Source: Colwellia sp. (lineage in GTDB: Bacteria > Pseudomonadota > Gammaproteobacteria > Enterobacterales > Alteromonadaceae). Taken from it: DNA of 32,891 nt. The stretch is taken from positions 1 through 32,891 of the forward strand of contig JABSOX010000059.1 of NCBI GenBank assembly GCA_013215655.1, given 5' to 3'. A program made the position numbers and the translations under genes. Shown piece after piece: positions 22,371 to 31,557 of the stretch (positions are counted from its first letter, which is position 1; every line of letters starts with the position of its first letter). The notes beneath the pieces were generated by a model, which was not told where the DNA came from, did not search any database, and saw only the letters and a list, made by a program, of their open reading frames with translations.

Positions 22371-24560
22371 TTAATTTACCGCTTTCAATTCAACACGACG
22401 TTGATGTAGCAATGGCTCGGTATAACCACTTGGCTGCTCTTTACCTTTAAAAATTAAATCCGTTGCCGCTTTAAAAGCAATATTGCTACTAAAGTTTACC
22501 GCCATAGGTTCATAACTTGCGTCCGTTATATTTTGCTTGTCGACTACCGTTGCCATTCGTTCAAGTGACTCCATGACTTGTGCTTTCGTCAAAATACCAT
22601 GGTGTAGCCAATTACAGATGTGTTGACTAGATATTCGTAATGTTGCTCTATCCTCCATACGCCCTACATTATCTATATCTGGTACTTTTGAACAACCTGT
22701 GCCCTGATCAATCCAACGTACTACATAACCAAGCAATCCTTGAACATTATTATCAAGTTCATTTTGAATATCCTGTTCACTAAGCTCCTCTCTCTTATTT
22801 AACAAAGGGATGGTTAATAAGTCAGCTAAATCACAAGTCTTTTTATTTAGGGAAAATTGTTCAATTAATTGGTCTTGAATCTCTGCAACATTTACTCGAT
22901 GATAATGTAATACATGCAAGGTCGCAGCCGTTGGTGACGGAACCCAAGCACAGTTTGCACCTGACAAGGGATGTGCTATTTTTGTTGCTACCATTGCAGA
23001 CATTTCATCAGGAATTGCCCACATGCCCTTCCCTATTTGTGCCTTGCCCTTTAATCCTGCCTGCAATCCAATTCGAACATTTCGTTTTTCATAGGCTGAA
23101 ATCCATTTTTCATCTTTCATTAATCCTTTACGTATCATAGGACCTGCTTGCATACTGGTATGAATTTCATCACCGGTTCTATCTAAAAATCCGGTATTAA
23201 TAAACGCAATACGATCTTTTGCTGCACGGATACATTCTTTTAAGTTTGCTGAAGTTCTACGTTCTTCATCCATTATTCCCATTTTGACGGTATTAGTTGC
23301 TAAACCCAAACACGATTCGATTCTGGTAAATAAATCGTTGCTAAAAGCCACTTCATCAGGGCCATGCATTTTGGGTTTTACTATGTAAATACTGCCTTGA
23401 CGAGAGTTTTTAAACTGGGAGTTACCTTTTAAATCATGCAATGAAATTAGTGTTGTAATTAAACCATCTAAAATTCCTTCCGGTACTTCTTGGTTGTCTT
23501 TTGTTAATACCGCATCATTAGTCATTAAATGACCTACATTACGAATAAATAACAGGCTACGACCCGGTAATATCAACTCTTGATTATCAAGAGTTTTGTA
23601 AGTTCTATCTTTGTTTAAGGTTCTGGTGATTGAAACTCCATTTTTTTCCAAAACTTCCTTTAAATCACCTTTCATTAGGCCTAACCAATTACGATACACA
23701 GCCGTTTTATCTTCAGCATCAACGGCAGCAATTGAGTCTTCGCAGTCTTGGATGGCACTTAATGCGGACTCTAAAATAATATCAGCGACAGAGGCAGGGT
23801 CAGTTTTCGCCACAGGCATACTAGGATCTATCTTAATCTCTATATGTAGACCATTATTTTTAAACAATATAGCACTAGGATTTTGCTCATCTCCGTTATA
23901 AGCAACAAATTTTTCCGGTTCAACTAAGTCTTCTTGTTTACCAGACAGCAGAGTAACAACTAGCTTGGCATTGGCAACTTGATAACTACATACATCCGTG
24001 TGACTACCTGCAGTTAAAGGAATAACATCATCCAAAAACTGACGAGCATAGGCCTGTACTTTTGCACCACGAATTGGGTTATATGTTTTATTCATCTCTG
24101 CGCCATTGTCATCTTTAATAACGTCTGTTCCATACAGCGCGTCATACAAACTACCCCAACGGGCATTTGCAGCGTTGAGTGAAAAACGGGCATTCATTAA
24201 CGGCACTACTAATTGTGGGCCAGCAACAATGGCAACTTCTTCGTCAACATAAGTAGTAGTGACTTCGAAGTCTTCTTTTTCATCAACAATGTAACCAATA
24301 TCAATTAAGAACTGTTGATATTTTTCTTGGTTAAAAGGTTGGTTACTTTCATCTAAATGCCAAGCATCAATTTGAGTTTGAAATTGTGTTCGAGTATCTA
24401 ATAGTGCTTCATTTTTTGGTGTGAACTCGTCAAAAATGTTGGCCAAAGATTGCCAGAAATCCTCTGAGTCTATACCTGTACCAGGGAGTACATCATGTTC
24501 AACCAAATTGTATAAAGACTCTGCAACTTTATAACCGTGTTTAATTACGCGTGTATTCAT
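22371..24560 (-). CDS. glcB: Malate synthase G
   Basis: Condenses glyoxylate with acetyl-CoA to malate. The 729-residue length is that of the single-chain G form rather than the A form of about 540. Diagnostic segments include LNAANARWGSLYDALYGTDVI near 128-148, FIRNVGHLMTNDAV near 335, YIVKPKMHGPDEVAFSND near 390, MGIMDEERRTSANLKECIRAAKDRIAFINTGFLDRTGDEIHTSMQAGPM near 428-476 and CAWVPSPTAATLHVLHYH near 540. It lies between the RutR-like gene and puuD on the same strand as the purine cluster, separated from puuD by a hairpin. It is one of two exits for glyoxylate in the window, and the one that needs acetyl-CoA. Confidence 0.96.
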   Translation of the reverse strand: MNTRVIKHGYKVAESLYNLVEHDVLPGTGIDSEDFWQSLANIFDEFTPKNEALLDTRTQFQTQIDAWHLDESNQPFNQEKYQQFLIDIGYIVDEKEDFEVTTTYVDEEVAIVAGPQLVVPLMNARFSLNAANARWGSLYDALYGTDVIKDDNGAEMNKTYNPIRGAKVQAYARQFLDDVIPLTAGSHTDVCSYQVANAKLVVTLLSGKQEDLVEPEKFVAYNGDEQNPSAILFKNNGLHIEIKIDPSMPVAKTDPASVADIILESALSAIQDCEDSIAAVDAEDKTAVYRNWLGLMKGDLKEVLEKNGVSITRTLNKDRTYKTLDNQELILPGRSLLFIRNVGHLMTNDAVLTKDNQEVPEGILDGLITTLISLHDLKGNSQFKNSRQGSIYIVKPKMHGPDEVAFSNDLFTRIESCLGLATNTVKMGIMDEERRTSANLKECIRAAKDRIAFINTGFLDRTGDEIHTSMQAGPMIRKGLMKDEKWISAYEKRNVRIGLQAGLKGKAQIGKGMWAIPDEMSAMVATKIAHPLSGANCAWVPSPTAATLHVLHYHRVNVAEIQDQLIEQFSLNKKTCDLADLLTIPLLNKREELSEQDIQNELDNNVQGLLGYVVRWIDQGTGCSKVPDIDNVGRMEDRATLRISSQHICNWLHHGILTKAQVMESLERMATVVDKQNITDASYEPMAVNFSSNIAFKAATDLIFKGKEQPSGYTEPLLHQRRVELKAVN

Positions 24561-24605
24561 AATGTAATCTCATTTATTTGTTTCTTACTTATAAGGCAGA
24601 AAGCC

Positions 24606-24630
24606 ATAAAAGCAGCTAAGCTGCTTTTAT
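24606..24630. terminator. Terminator between puuD and malate synthase
   Basis: ATAAAAGCAGC and GCTGCTTTTAT form a perfect 11-bp stem with a 3-nt loop, the arms carrying A and T runs so it can work in both directions. It lies 28 bp after the puuD stop on the minus strand. Confidence 0.8.
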
Positions 24631-24657
24631 TTTTTGACTTTTGTTTACATACAAAAA

Positions 24658-25854
24658 CTATTTTGTGCTCATTTGTTCCAGCCAAATAGCCAACAGGGTT
24701 CGCTCCTCAGCAGTCATTTTTGTTTTGTTCATAAATGGCATATCTTTGGCGTCAATGACTCGTGCTTTTATCCTTGGAGCCCATTGCCTAATTGAAGCTA
24801 TATCTGTAAAAACTACGCCACCTTGCGCTACAGTAAAAATATCATCTGTGTTTTGTATTGAGTGACAGGCACTACAGCGTGTTTCAATAATAGTTTGTAC
24901 TTGAGCGATACTCACTTTATTTTTTAACTGCTCTGCACTGACTTCAAGCTTTGCCGGCGCAATTAAATAAGCTAAAACAATGGTTGCTGCAATCGCACCT
25001 ACGATTATCCCTGGTTGATTTTTACCGAAGTGACGAAGCACAAAGTATTGTCTTATCGCCGCAGTAATTAAGATAAGCGCCATTAATACAATCCAACCGG
25101 CATTGTGGTTGAATGTCATAGGGTAGTGATTTGAGATCATAATAAAAATTACGGGCAAGGTAATATAAGTATTATGTGTTGAGCGAAGTTTGGCATTTAA
25201 ACCATATTTTGAGTCAGGAGTATTACCTGCTTCAACAGCTTTTACCAGCGCACGTTGTGATGGCATAATACCAAAAAATACATTACCTGCCATAATCGTA
25301 CCGATAATGGCTCCCATGTGCATGTATGCACCACGTGCACTAAATATTTGCATTAGTCCGTAGGATAATAAAGTACCAATAATAAGTAAGATAAGCCCTA
25401 GTATTAAGCCATGATCTTTAAGTTTGGTACGGACTAATATTTCATAACACCCCACACCAATTACAATCGATCCTAAACCATATAAAATAGCTTGCATTTG
25501 TGTAAGTTCAGCAACACTTTTATCAATTAAGTATGTTTCTGCACCAACATAAAACATCAATGCCAATAAAAAGAAACCAGTGATCCATGTTGTATAGGCT
25601 TCCCATTTAAACCAATGCAGCATAGATGGCATTTGAGGTGGAGCAAGCTTGTACTTCGCGACTTCATAGAAACCACCACCGTGAATTGCCCATAGATCAC
25701 CAGAAATACCTTTATCAGCTTTCTCTTGTGGTGGTGTTTCTAAATGGTTATCAAGCCATACAAAATAAAATGAAGCACCAATCCAGGCGATACCTGTAAT
25801 AACGTGTGCAAAACGAATGGCCAAATTTAGCCAGTCTGTAATATACGGATCCAT
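24658..25854 (-). CDS. puuD: Membrane-bound cytochrome c urate oxidase (urate hydroxylase) PuuD
   Basis: Oxidises urate to 5-hydroxyisourate and passes electrons to a fused cytochrome c. The start is the ATG at 25854; the upstream TTG is part of the GGAG ribosome site. The 398-residue protein begins MDPYITDWLNLAIRFAHVITGIAWIGASFYFVWLD, has about eight transmembrane segments, and ends in a c-type cytochrome domain with CSACH at 327-331 and a likely axial Met further on (DAKDMPFM). PuuD proteins replace soluble uricase and do not make hydrogen peroxide. It is the last gene of the purine cluster and is preceded by a terminator hairpin after guaD, so it may have its own promoter in the 159-bp gap. 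Confidence 0.93.
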   Translation of the reverse strand: MDPYITDWLNLAIRFAHVITGIAWIGASFYFVWLDNHLETPPQEKADKGISGDLWAIHGGGFYEVAKYKLAPPQMPSMLHWFKWEAYTTWITGFFLLALMFYVGAETYLIDKSVAELTQMQAILYGLGSIVIGVGCYEILVRTKLKDHGLILGLILLIIGTLLSYGLMQIFSARGAYMHMGAIIGTIMAGNVFFGIMPSQRALVKAVEAGNTPDSKYGLNAKLRSTHNTYITLPVIFIMISNHYPMTFNHNAGWIVLMALILITAAIRQYFVLRHFGKNQPGIIVGAIAATIVLAYLIAPAKLEVSAEQLKNKVSIAQVQTIIETRCSACHSIQNTDDIFTVAQGGVVFTDIASIRQWAPRIKARVIDAKDMPFMNKTKMTAEERTLLAIWLEQMSTK

Positions 25855-25977
25855 AAAACTCTCCAATTTTTAATTTATTTTAAATAATTGTTTTATCTGT
25901 TGCCGGATCTGTTCATCGACTGACATTAAACGTTGGTTTGAATAATACTCAAACTTTTTTAAAAATAATTGTAATAA

Positions 25978-25995
25978 GTCGGGCATATACCCGAC
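25978..25995 (-). terminator. Hairpin after guaD
   Basis: GTCGGG and CCCGAC form a 6-bp GC-rich stem with a 6-nt loop, 19 bp after the guaD stop. On the minus strand TTATTAC and an AT-rich stretch follow. A plausible terminator or attenuator before puuD. Confidence 0.55.
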
Positions 25996-26013
25996 CGGCT
26001 ATAATAGAAATAG

Positions 26014-27312
26014 TTAACTATTAACTTGTATACGTTCGCCCATAATATGGGTCGCTTTGACATGACGCTCATCGCCTAACATGCTTAAGATAAATAGTTT
26101 CTCTGACAAGTTTTTACAATGTTGCATCCGCCTGTCCATCAGCGGCGTCGCATGATAATCCAGCACAATAAAGTCAGCTTCTGCGCCTTTAACAAAATTA
26201 CCTATAGTACCTTCAAGATCTAAGACAATAGCACCTCCCAAAGTGGCCAAATAAAACGATTGGAATGGGCTCAGTTTGTCGCTACGTAGTTGTTGGGTTT
26301 TATAGCCTTCATTGATAGTACTTAACATAGAAAACGTAGTGCCTGCGCCAATATCTGAGCCAAAACCAACATTTACATCAAACTTTTGTGCTTGTTTAAG
26401 GTTAAATAAACCACTGCCCAAAAACAGGTTAGAACTTGGACAAAATGCAATTGATGAATTAGTTTCACCTAAACGCTGACATTCATTATCATGTAAATGC
26501 ACACCATGAGCAAAAACACTACGACGGCCTAATAACTTACTCTTGTCATAAACATCTAAGTATCCATCACTTTCAGGAAACAACTCTTTTACCCAAGCGA
26601 TTTCAGCTTTGTTTTCGCTTAAATGTGTATGCAAATAGACGCTAGGATTTTCAGCAAGTAATTTGCCGGCTTTATTCAGCTGCTCTGTTGAACAGGTAGG
26701 AGCAAAACGCGGAGTAATAGCGTATTGTAAACGGTCAACCTCATGCCATTTCTCAATCAAGGCTTTAGAATCTTGATAGCCAGTTTCTGCAGTATCAGAT
26801 AAGTCTTCAGGACAATTTTGATCCATTAATACTTTGCCACAGATCATGCGAAGTTTTTTCTGTTGAGCAATAGTAAAGAATGCTTCGACTGACTCTTTAT
26901 GTACTGTACCAAATACCAACGCCGTTGTTGTACCTGCTTCTAATAGTTGAGTTAAGAAAAATTCAGCGACACCTTTAGCGTGTTCAAGATCACTAAACTG
27001 CTTTTCAAAAGGAAAAGTATAATTTTCTAACCATTCAAGTAGTTGCTCACCATAAGAGGCGATCATTTCCGTTTGAGGATAATGCACGTGGGTATCGATA
27101 AAACCCGGTATCATTAAGCCATCTTCGTAATGGGTCACTTCAACATTTGCATCTAAGCTTGGTAATAACGTATTTGCATCACCCACTTGCTCAACCAATC
27201 CATCTTTTATAATTAGCAGACCATCTTCGATATACTGATAACTGTCCTCTAACGCAACTTTTGCAGGATCTGCCAAAAAGTGCAGTAATTCCCCACGATA
27301 AACTTTTAACAT
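26014..27312 (-). CDS. guaD: Guanine deaminase
   Basis: Converts guanine to xanthine and ammonia. The 432-residue amidohydrolase carries the metal motif GFIDTHVHYPQTEMI (His75, His77), and the segments SYGEQLLEWLENYTFPFEKQF, THLSEN, FAHGVHLHDNE, SIAFCPSSNLFLGSGLFNL and GFGSDIGAGTTFSML that mark guanine deaminases. It lies between puuD and the small open frame at 27375 on the same strand. Together with the adenine deaminase at 10790 it lets both purine bases enter the urate route. No signal peptide; cytoplasmic. Confidence 0.95.
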   Translation of the reverse strand: MLKVYRGELLHFLADPAKVALEDSYQYIEDGLLIIKDGLVEQVGDANTLLPSLDANVEVTHYEDGLMIPGFIDTHVHYPQTEMIASYGEQLLEWLENYTFPFEKQFSDLEHAKGVAEFFLTQLLEAGTTTALVFGTVHKESVEAFFTIAQQKKLRMICGKVLMDQNCPEDLSDTAETGYQDSKALIEKWHEVDRLQYAITPRFAPTCSTEQLNKAGKLLAENPSVYLHTHLSENKAEIAWVKELFPESDGYLDVYDKSKLLGRRSVFAHGVHLHDNECQRLGETNSSIAFCPSSNLFLGSGLFNLKQAQKFDVNVGFGSDIGAGTTFSMLSTINEGYKTQQLRSDKLSPFQSFYLATLGGAIVLDLEGTIGNFVKGAEADFIVLDYHATPLMDRRMQHCKNLSEKLFILSMLGDERHVKATHIMGERIQVNS

Positions 27313-27374
27313 CTTCTTTTACCTTTTTTACTTACATCACAATACTTATTAAATACTGCAATATTTTTCTGTGT

Positions 27375-27512
27375 TTAATCGTTAGTCGTTTGCTCTAAAT
27401 CTTGATTTGCTTTAACAAACCAACTTATACGACTTCTTGCTTGTCCCCTTTGCGACTTATACTTAATGCGCGCATGGTTTTTTTTAAACTTTTGCACTAA
27501 TTTGGCTTTCAT
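27375..27512 (-). CDS. Possible 45-residue basic small protein between allA and guaD
   Basis: An open frame of 45 codons starting MKAKLVQKFKKNHARIKYKS and ending KANQDLEQTTND. It has a good ribosome site (AAAGGA, 9 bp before the ATG) and fills most of a 233-bp gap inside an otherwise compact same-strand cluster. The protein is strongly basic (8 Lys and 4 Arg against 3 acidic residues), has no membrane segment or signal, and is not recognised. It may bind nucleic acid or a protein partner, or may not be translated at all. It starts 33 bp after the allA stop. Confidence 0.5.
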   Translation of the reverse strand: MKAKLVQKFKKNHARIKYKSQRGQARSRISWFVKANQDLEQTTND

Positions 27513-27545
27513 AATATTCAATCCTTTATTACTCGTGTTTTATAG

Positions 27546-28052
27546 TTAGCTTGGCTTAATGACTAACGAGCCATCCAGTGCTAAAACGTCGCAGTTGTTG
27601 CCGTCACCACCTCGATCAATCACTAAAAAGTCGCTTTCACTGCCTAGCGCTAAACAAAAGTGATGCCAAGTGCCTTTATGATAATTTACCCCTTGATTGG
27701 AGTTGGCGATGAATACTTCAATTTTATTGACATCAAATTCACCAGCAGGAGCTACCACAATTAAGTATGAGTTTGAGCCCAATGGAATGAAAGCTTGGCT
27801 ACCATAGGGGTGTCGTTCCATCATTTTTATTGCTATTGGTTGAACTAATGGCGTTGAACGAAAAATATTGACCAATACATGACCATGCTTATCACCAACA
27901 TCTACCTTAGCTAAATCGTGGTAACGCTGAGTATAGCCATCATTAATTGCAAAGTTATTAACTTCACCTTTGGCTTCAATAACATTGCCAAAGGCACTAA
28001 AGCCTTCGCTTGTTAATGGTTTTGGTTTAATCAATGGCAGTTTGTCAGTCAT
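27546..28052 (-). CDS. allA: Ureidoglycolate lyase
   Basis: Splits (S)-ureidoglycolate into glyoxylate and urea. The 168-residue protein has the AllA cupin-like pattern: LTSEGFSAFGNVIE near 13-26, HGHVLVNIFRSTP near 56-68, MERHPYGSQAFIPLGSNSYLIVVAPAG near 78-104 and NYHKGTWHHFCLALG near 123-137. It starts 8 bp after the hiuH stop and is probably translated from the same message. It is the step that releases the glyoxylate used by malate synthase and the bhc-like genes. Confidence 0.94.
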   Translation of the reverse strand: MTDKLPLIKPKPLTSEGFSAFGNVIEAKGEVNNFAINDGYTQRYHDLAKVDVGDKHGHVLVNIFRSTPLVQPIAIKMMERHPYGSQAFIPLGSNSYLIVVAPAGEFDVNKIEVFIANSNQGVNYHKGTWHHFCLALGSESDFLVIDRGGDGNNCDVLALDGSLVIKPS

Positions 28053-28060
28053 TAGTTGTC

Positions 28061-28402
28061 CTAGCTACCGCGGTAAGTTGAATAACCATATGCTGTTAAA
28101 AGCAATGGAATGTGATAATGGCTACCACTCGCATCAATTTCAAAGACGATATCAACGTAAGGGTAAAAACCTATTTCTTTATTAGCCTCAAAATATACTT
28201 TAGTTTCGAAGTTCATCCGGTAAATGCCTGCCGGTAATTTTTCATCATCCGCTAATAAATCCGGTAAACGACCATCTTTATTGGTAACACCGCCATTAAT
28301 TTCCTGCCAACCTTTGCCTTTTTGGGAAAATAAAGTGATAGGAACACTTTGCGCGGGTAAACCACGCGTAGTATCCAGTATGTGAGTAGTAATTTGGCTC
28401 AT
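28061..28402 (-). CDS. hiuH: 5-Hydroxyisourate hydrolase (transthyretin-like)
   Basis: Hydrolyses 5-hydroxyisourate, the product of PuuD, to OHCU. The 113-residue protein is of the family's normal length, begins with THILDTTRGLPA (catalytic His7), has the second His in SHYHIPLLL, and ends in the signature YRGS. There is no signal peptide, so it works in the cytoplasm. It lies between uraD and allA, the usual neighbours in the urate-to-allantoin steps. Confidence 0.95.
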   Translation of the reverse strand: MSQITTHILDTTRGLPAQSVPITLFSQKGKGWQEINGGVTNKDGRLPDLLADDEKLPAGIYRMNFETKVYFEANKEIGFYPYVDIVFEIDASGSHYHIPLLLTAYGYSTYRGS

Positions 28403-28457
28403 TATTATTCCTTAAAATGAAGAGGCCTTAAAATGGAGTGGCCTTATAATTCTTAAT

Positions 28458-28979
28458 TTAACCGTCAGCTAAAGCTTTTCCGAATGCTTTAGTTAAGCGA
28501 AGCTGGAAGATTTTGCGTTGCTCTTCAGCGGCATTAATTAACTCTTGCGCTTTAGTGTTTGGCAAGCGATCTTGCAATAAGTCAGACATTTCTTTGGCAC
28601 TTTTACCTGTTGCGCAAACAATAAAGATAAACCCGAATTTGACTTCGTAATCACTATTACCTTGAGAAAGCACTTGCAGTACATCGTCATTTGCTTCTTT
28701 AACTAGACCTTGTTCATTACCTGCCAATTCTTTGGTATTTGCATATTTAGCGCGGAGACTATTTACATCGCCAATTTTTGGATGACCTTCAAAGGCTTCT
28801 AAATAATCAACTTCACTAAGCTCTTGCCACGCCAAATCTGCTTGGTTAGTTATTGATCTTTTGTCGGTAAAAGGACGCGCTTGAACCATAGTATTGACCC
28901 AAGTTATTGATGTACAACATTGCAAAAAAGTATGTCTTGCTTGTTCTATTGTTTGGTTGTTTAAATCATTTAAGTTCAT
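28458..28979 (-). CDS. uraD: OHCU decarboxylase
   Basis: Decarboxylates OHCU to (S)-allantoin. The 173-residue protein has the diagnostic EAFEGHPKIGDVNSLR with catalytic His66, the AGNEQGLV segment near 85, and the KFGFIFIVCATGKSAKEM segment near 115-132. It starts 6 bp after the alc stop and ends 55 bp before hiuH, consistent with one operon. No peroxisomal-like tail is expected or seen. Confidence 0.95.
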   Translation of the reverse strand: MNLNDLNNQTIEQARHTFLQCCTSITWVNTMVQARPFTDKRSITNQADLAWQELSEVDYLEAFEGHPKIGDVNSLRAKYANTKELAGNEQGLVKEANDDVLQVLSQGNSDYEVKFGFIFIVCATGKSAKEMSDLLQDRLPNTKAQELINAAEEQRKIFQLRLTKAFGKALADG

Positions 28980-28985
28980 CAGTTG

Positions 28986-30053
28986 CTACACCTTTTCATC
29001 ACTAATTTTTCCAAAGATACGCAGTCGAGATATTCCACCGTCAGGGAAAATACTCAAACGAACATGAGTAAACTGTTCCGTGTTATTTGGAACAATCTCG
29101 CTTAAGAATAAATGTTCACGATGGGCATATAATTTTGTCCTAACGATGATCGGTTGCCATTTATTTTCCTGATTTACGTTAGTAAAATCATCACTATCAG
29201 TCATCATACCTTCCAAAGTAAAAGTATCAGGGAAGTTTCCTTTAAAATGACAGGTATCTACGATCACTTTTTCAATACTGCCTTTTGTAGCAAGTTTAAC
29301 AATTGACCAATCCGGACCCGGATCACGACGACGTTTTGTTTCCCAACCATCTCCCATATCTTTGCCTCGGCCTGGCATAATTAGGTTGTTTTTATCACTG
29401 AAGAACATGTCAGATACCAGCAATGCTTTAGCACCATTTTTTATATAGGCTAAATCAATCAACTCGCCGTCAATAAAATCGTTCCAGTTAACATCAGCTT
29501 CGCCATAAACACGAAAACGTGCGATACCGCCATCAGGAAACATGTTCAAACGCACATGAGTCCAAGCAGTGTTTTCGTCAATTTCAAAAATATTTTGGCT
29601 ATGCGCATCCACGGCTACTTCTTTTAAAATGGTATGCCATACTGTGTTTTCATTAGGTTGTTCATTACTCACACATGCTTCTACAGAAACAGTTTCTGGC
29701 GCATTACCTCGGAAATAATTCGTATCGATATCAAAACCGTGAATAACACCTTTAATACCAAGCCTGATAATACACCAATCAAACTCTCGTCCATTTTCAC
29801 GGCCGTAACTACGACGAGATTCCCAACCGTCCATCCATTTGCCACGATCAGTAAATTTATCATCGATAAAAATTCCGCGACCGGCTTTGAGTAAATTTTC
29901 CATTTCTGCGAAAAAGTCATCGCTACATGATAATGTTTCACCGCCGACACGTTCACTGGCCAAATCAACACAGTGAGTTTTTAGTTTACGTTCTAACTGA
30001 AGCGGTTCTCCGCTTAATTTGTTTTGTTCTTGAGTATCTATGTCTAGCATCAT
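28986..30053 (-). CDS. alc: Allantoicase
   Basis: Hydrolyses allantoate to (S)-ureidoglycolate and urea. The 355-residue protein consists of two related allantoicase repeats. The first has GKWMDGWESRRSYGRENGREFDWCIIRLGIKGVIHGFDIDTNYFRGN near 70-116; the second has DMGDGWETKRRRDPGPDWSIVKLATKGSIEKVIVDTCHFKGN near 230-273. Each ends in THVRLNMFPDGGIARFRVYG or its counterpart. Use of allantoicase, rather than allantoate amidohydrolase, means two urea and no ureidoglycine are formed. Two adjacent ATG codons are possible starts. It is preceded by a 148-bp gap containing a strong ribosome site (see findings). Confidence 0.95.
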   Translation of the reverse strand: MMLDIDTQEQNKLSGEPLQLERKLKTHCVDLASERVGGETLSCSDDFFAEMENLLKAGRGIFIDDKFTDRGKWMDGWESRRSYGRENGREFDWCIIRLGIKGVIHGFDIDTNYFRGNAPETVSVEACVSNEQPNENTVWHTILKEVAVDAHSQNIFEIDENTAWTHVRLNMFPDGGIARFRVYGEADVNWNDFIDGELIDLAYIKNGAKALLVSDMFFSDKNNLIMPGRGKDMGDGWETKRRRDPGPDWSIVKLATKGSIEKVIVDTCHFKGNFPDTFTLEGMMTDSDDFTNVNQENKWQPIIVRTKLYAHREHLFLSEIVPNNTEQFTHVRLSIFPDGGISRLRIFGKISDEKV

Positions 30054-30201
30054 TGCTCTGTTTTCCTACTTAAATTTTTTTATTGTTTCGCTAAGGCTTG
30101 TTGTTTTCACATTTGTAATCAACAGACCTTCCTCCTGTAACTATTGTTGGTGAGCATCTCTGCCAACTTATAATTACAAATGCCCTTTTACAATTTACTT
30201 T

Positions 30202-31557
30202 TTACAATCTGCCTTTTAGTAAAGGGCGCCCTATAGGCATGTTAATAAATTCGTCTTGTTGATATACATGATGTCCGCGAACAAAGGTATGTTGTACTTG
30301 TCCGGTTACTTTACGGCCTGCATAAGGCGTAATGTTATGACGGTGTTTAATCATCTCATTAGTAATTGTAAATTCAGCATTTGGATCAAAAACTAAAAAG
30401 TCAGCATGTTTACCTATCTTAATTTCACCTTTTACTGAGTCTAATCCGGCAAATTTTGCCGTTTCTGTTGACATCAAACGAACAATATCAACTAAGCTAA
30501 AACCTCGTTGTTTCGCCTCAGTCCAAATTAACGAAATGCCAAATTGTAAAGCAGAAATACCACCCCAAGCTTTTTCAATATCGCCGGTATCTATATGCTT
30601 CAATTCAGGTGTACATGGGGAGTGATCAGACACGATAAAATCTAGACGACCATCAGCAATAGCTTGCCATAAATGTTCTCGGTTCTTATTCTCACGAATT
30701 GGCGGACAACATTTGAATAACGTTTTACCATCTGGAATATTTTCCGAAGCAATCGTTAAATAGTGTGGACAGGTTTCTGCAGTAAAACGTAAACCTTCTT
30801 GTTTCGCCTGTGCAATAGTTTCAAGAGCTTCATCACTAGATAGATGCACGATATGTACTTTGCAATTATCGCCTTTTTCCTTCGACTCTCTCGCCATATC
30901 AACCATTAAAGAGATAGCATCATTTTCCCAACTCTTTGGACGAGATGCTAAAAAACTGTTGTATTTTTTGGTGATGTGAACATCGTTATAACCACCACAA
31001 TCCAATTCTGCATGAATTAAATATGGCACATCATGTTTGGCAAGAATGGGCATTGCAGCGCGCATATCTTTAGCTTCAACAGGAGGGAATTCTTCAATAC
31101 CTGAATCGATTAAAAACGATTTAACTCCTAGAACACCAGCGTTTAACAATTCGTCTAAATCATCGATATTTTGCGGAACAACACCGCCCCAAAAACCACA
31201 ATCAACCCATAATTTGTCGTCAACCGAATCTAGTTTTTCTTGAAACGCAACCTTGGTCGTCGTTACAGGAATACAATTTAAAGGCATATCGACTAATGCC
31301 GTAATTCCACCAGCGGCGGCAGCTTGAGTAGCAGTATTAAATCCTTCCCACTCAGTACGCCCAGGCTCGTTAATATGGACATGAGAGTCAACTAAACCAG
31401 GCATAATCACTTGTTCGCCAAAATCTTTTATTTCACAGTCGAATACATGCTCATAGTCGAGAATATCGTAAATCAAATCACCTTTTACTTCGATAGCCGC
31501 GGGTCTCATTTCGCCATCAACTATCACATTTTTACTTTTTAGAGCAAAATGCTTCAT
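30202..31557 (-). CDS. allB: Allantoinase
   Basis: Opens the allantoin ring to allantoate. The 451-residue protein is of the AllB amidohydrolase type: VDSHVHINEPGRTEWEGF with metal ligands His59 and His61, the carbamylated lysine Lys146 in GVKSFL, His182 in LIHAE, His238 in IVHLSS and Asp311 in VSDHSPC. Its ATG overlaps the xdhC stop by four bases (ATGA), indicating translational coupling. It is not the PuuE type that often accompanies PuuD. Confidence 0.95.
   Translation of the reverse strand: MKHFALKSKNVIVDGEMRPAAIEVKGDLIYDILDYEHVFDCEIKDFGEQVIMPGLVDSHVHINEPGRTEWEGFNTATQAAAAGGITALVDMPLNCIPVTTTKVAFQEKLDSVDDKLWVDCGFWGGVVPQNIDDLDELLNAGVLGVKSFLIDSGIEEFPPVEAKDMRAAMPILAKHDVPYLIHAELDCGGYNDVHITKKYNSFLASRPKSWENDAISLMVDMARESKEKGDNCKVHIVHLSSDEALETIAQAKQEGLRFTAETCPHYLTIASENIPDGKTLFKCCPPIRENKNREHLWQAIADGRLDFIVSDHSPCTPELKHIDTGDIEKAWGGISALQFGISLIWTEAKQRGFSLVDIVRLMSTETAKFAGLDSVKGEIKIGKHADFLVFDPNAEFTITNEMIKHRHNITPYAGRKVTGQVQHTFVRGHHVYQQDEFINMPIGRPLLKGRL

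Noticed and set aside
25921-25945. PurR-like operator before puuD (ATTAAACGTTGGTTT)
   Set aside because: Only the central AACGTT fits; the flanks do not match the PurR consensus well enough.
30095-30115. Possible motif A site in the allB-alc gap (TTTCAC-ATT-TGTAAT)
   Set aside because: Only the left half-site fits; the right arm matches poorly, so it falls below the other five copies.
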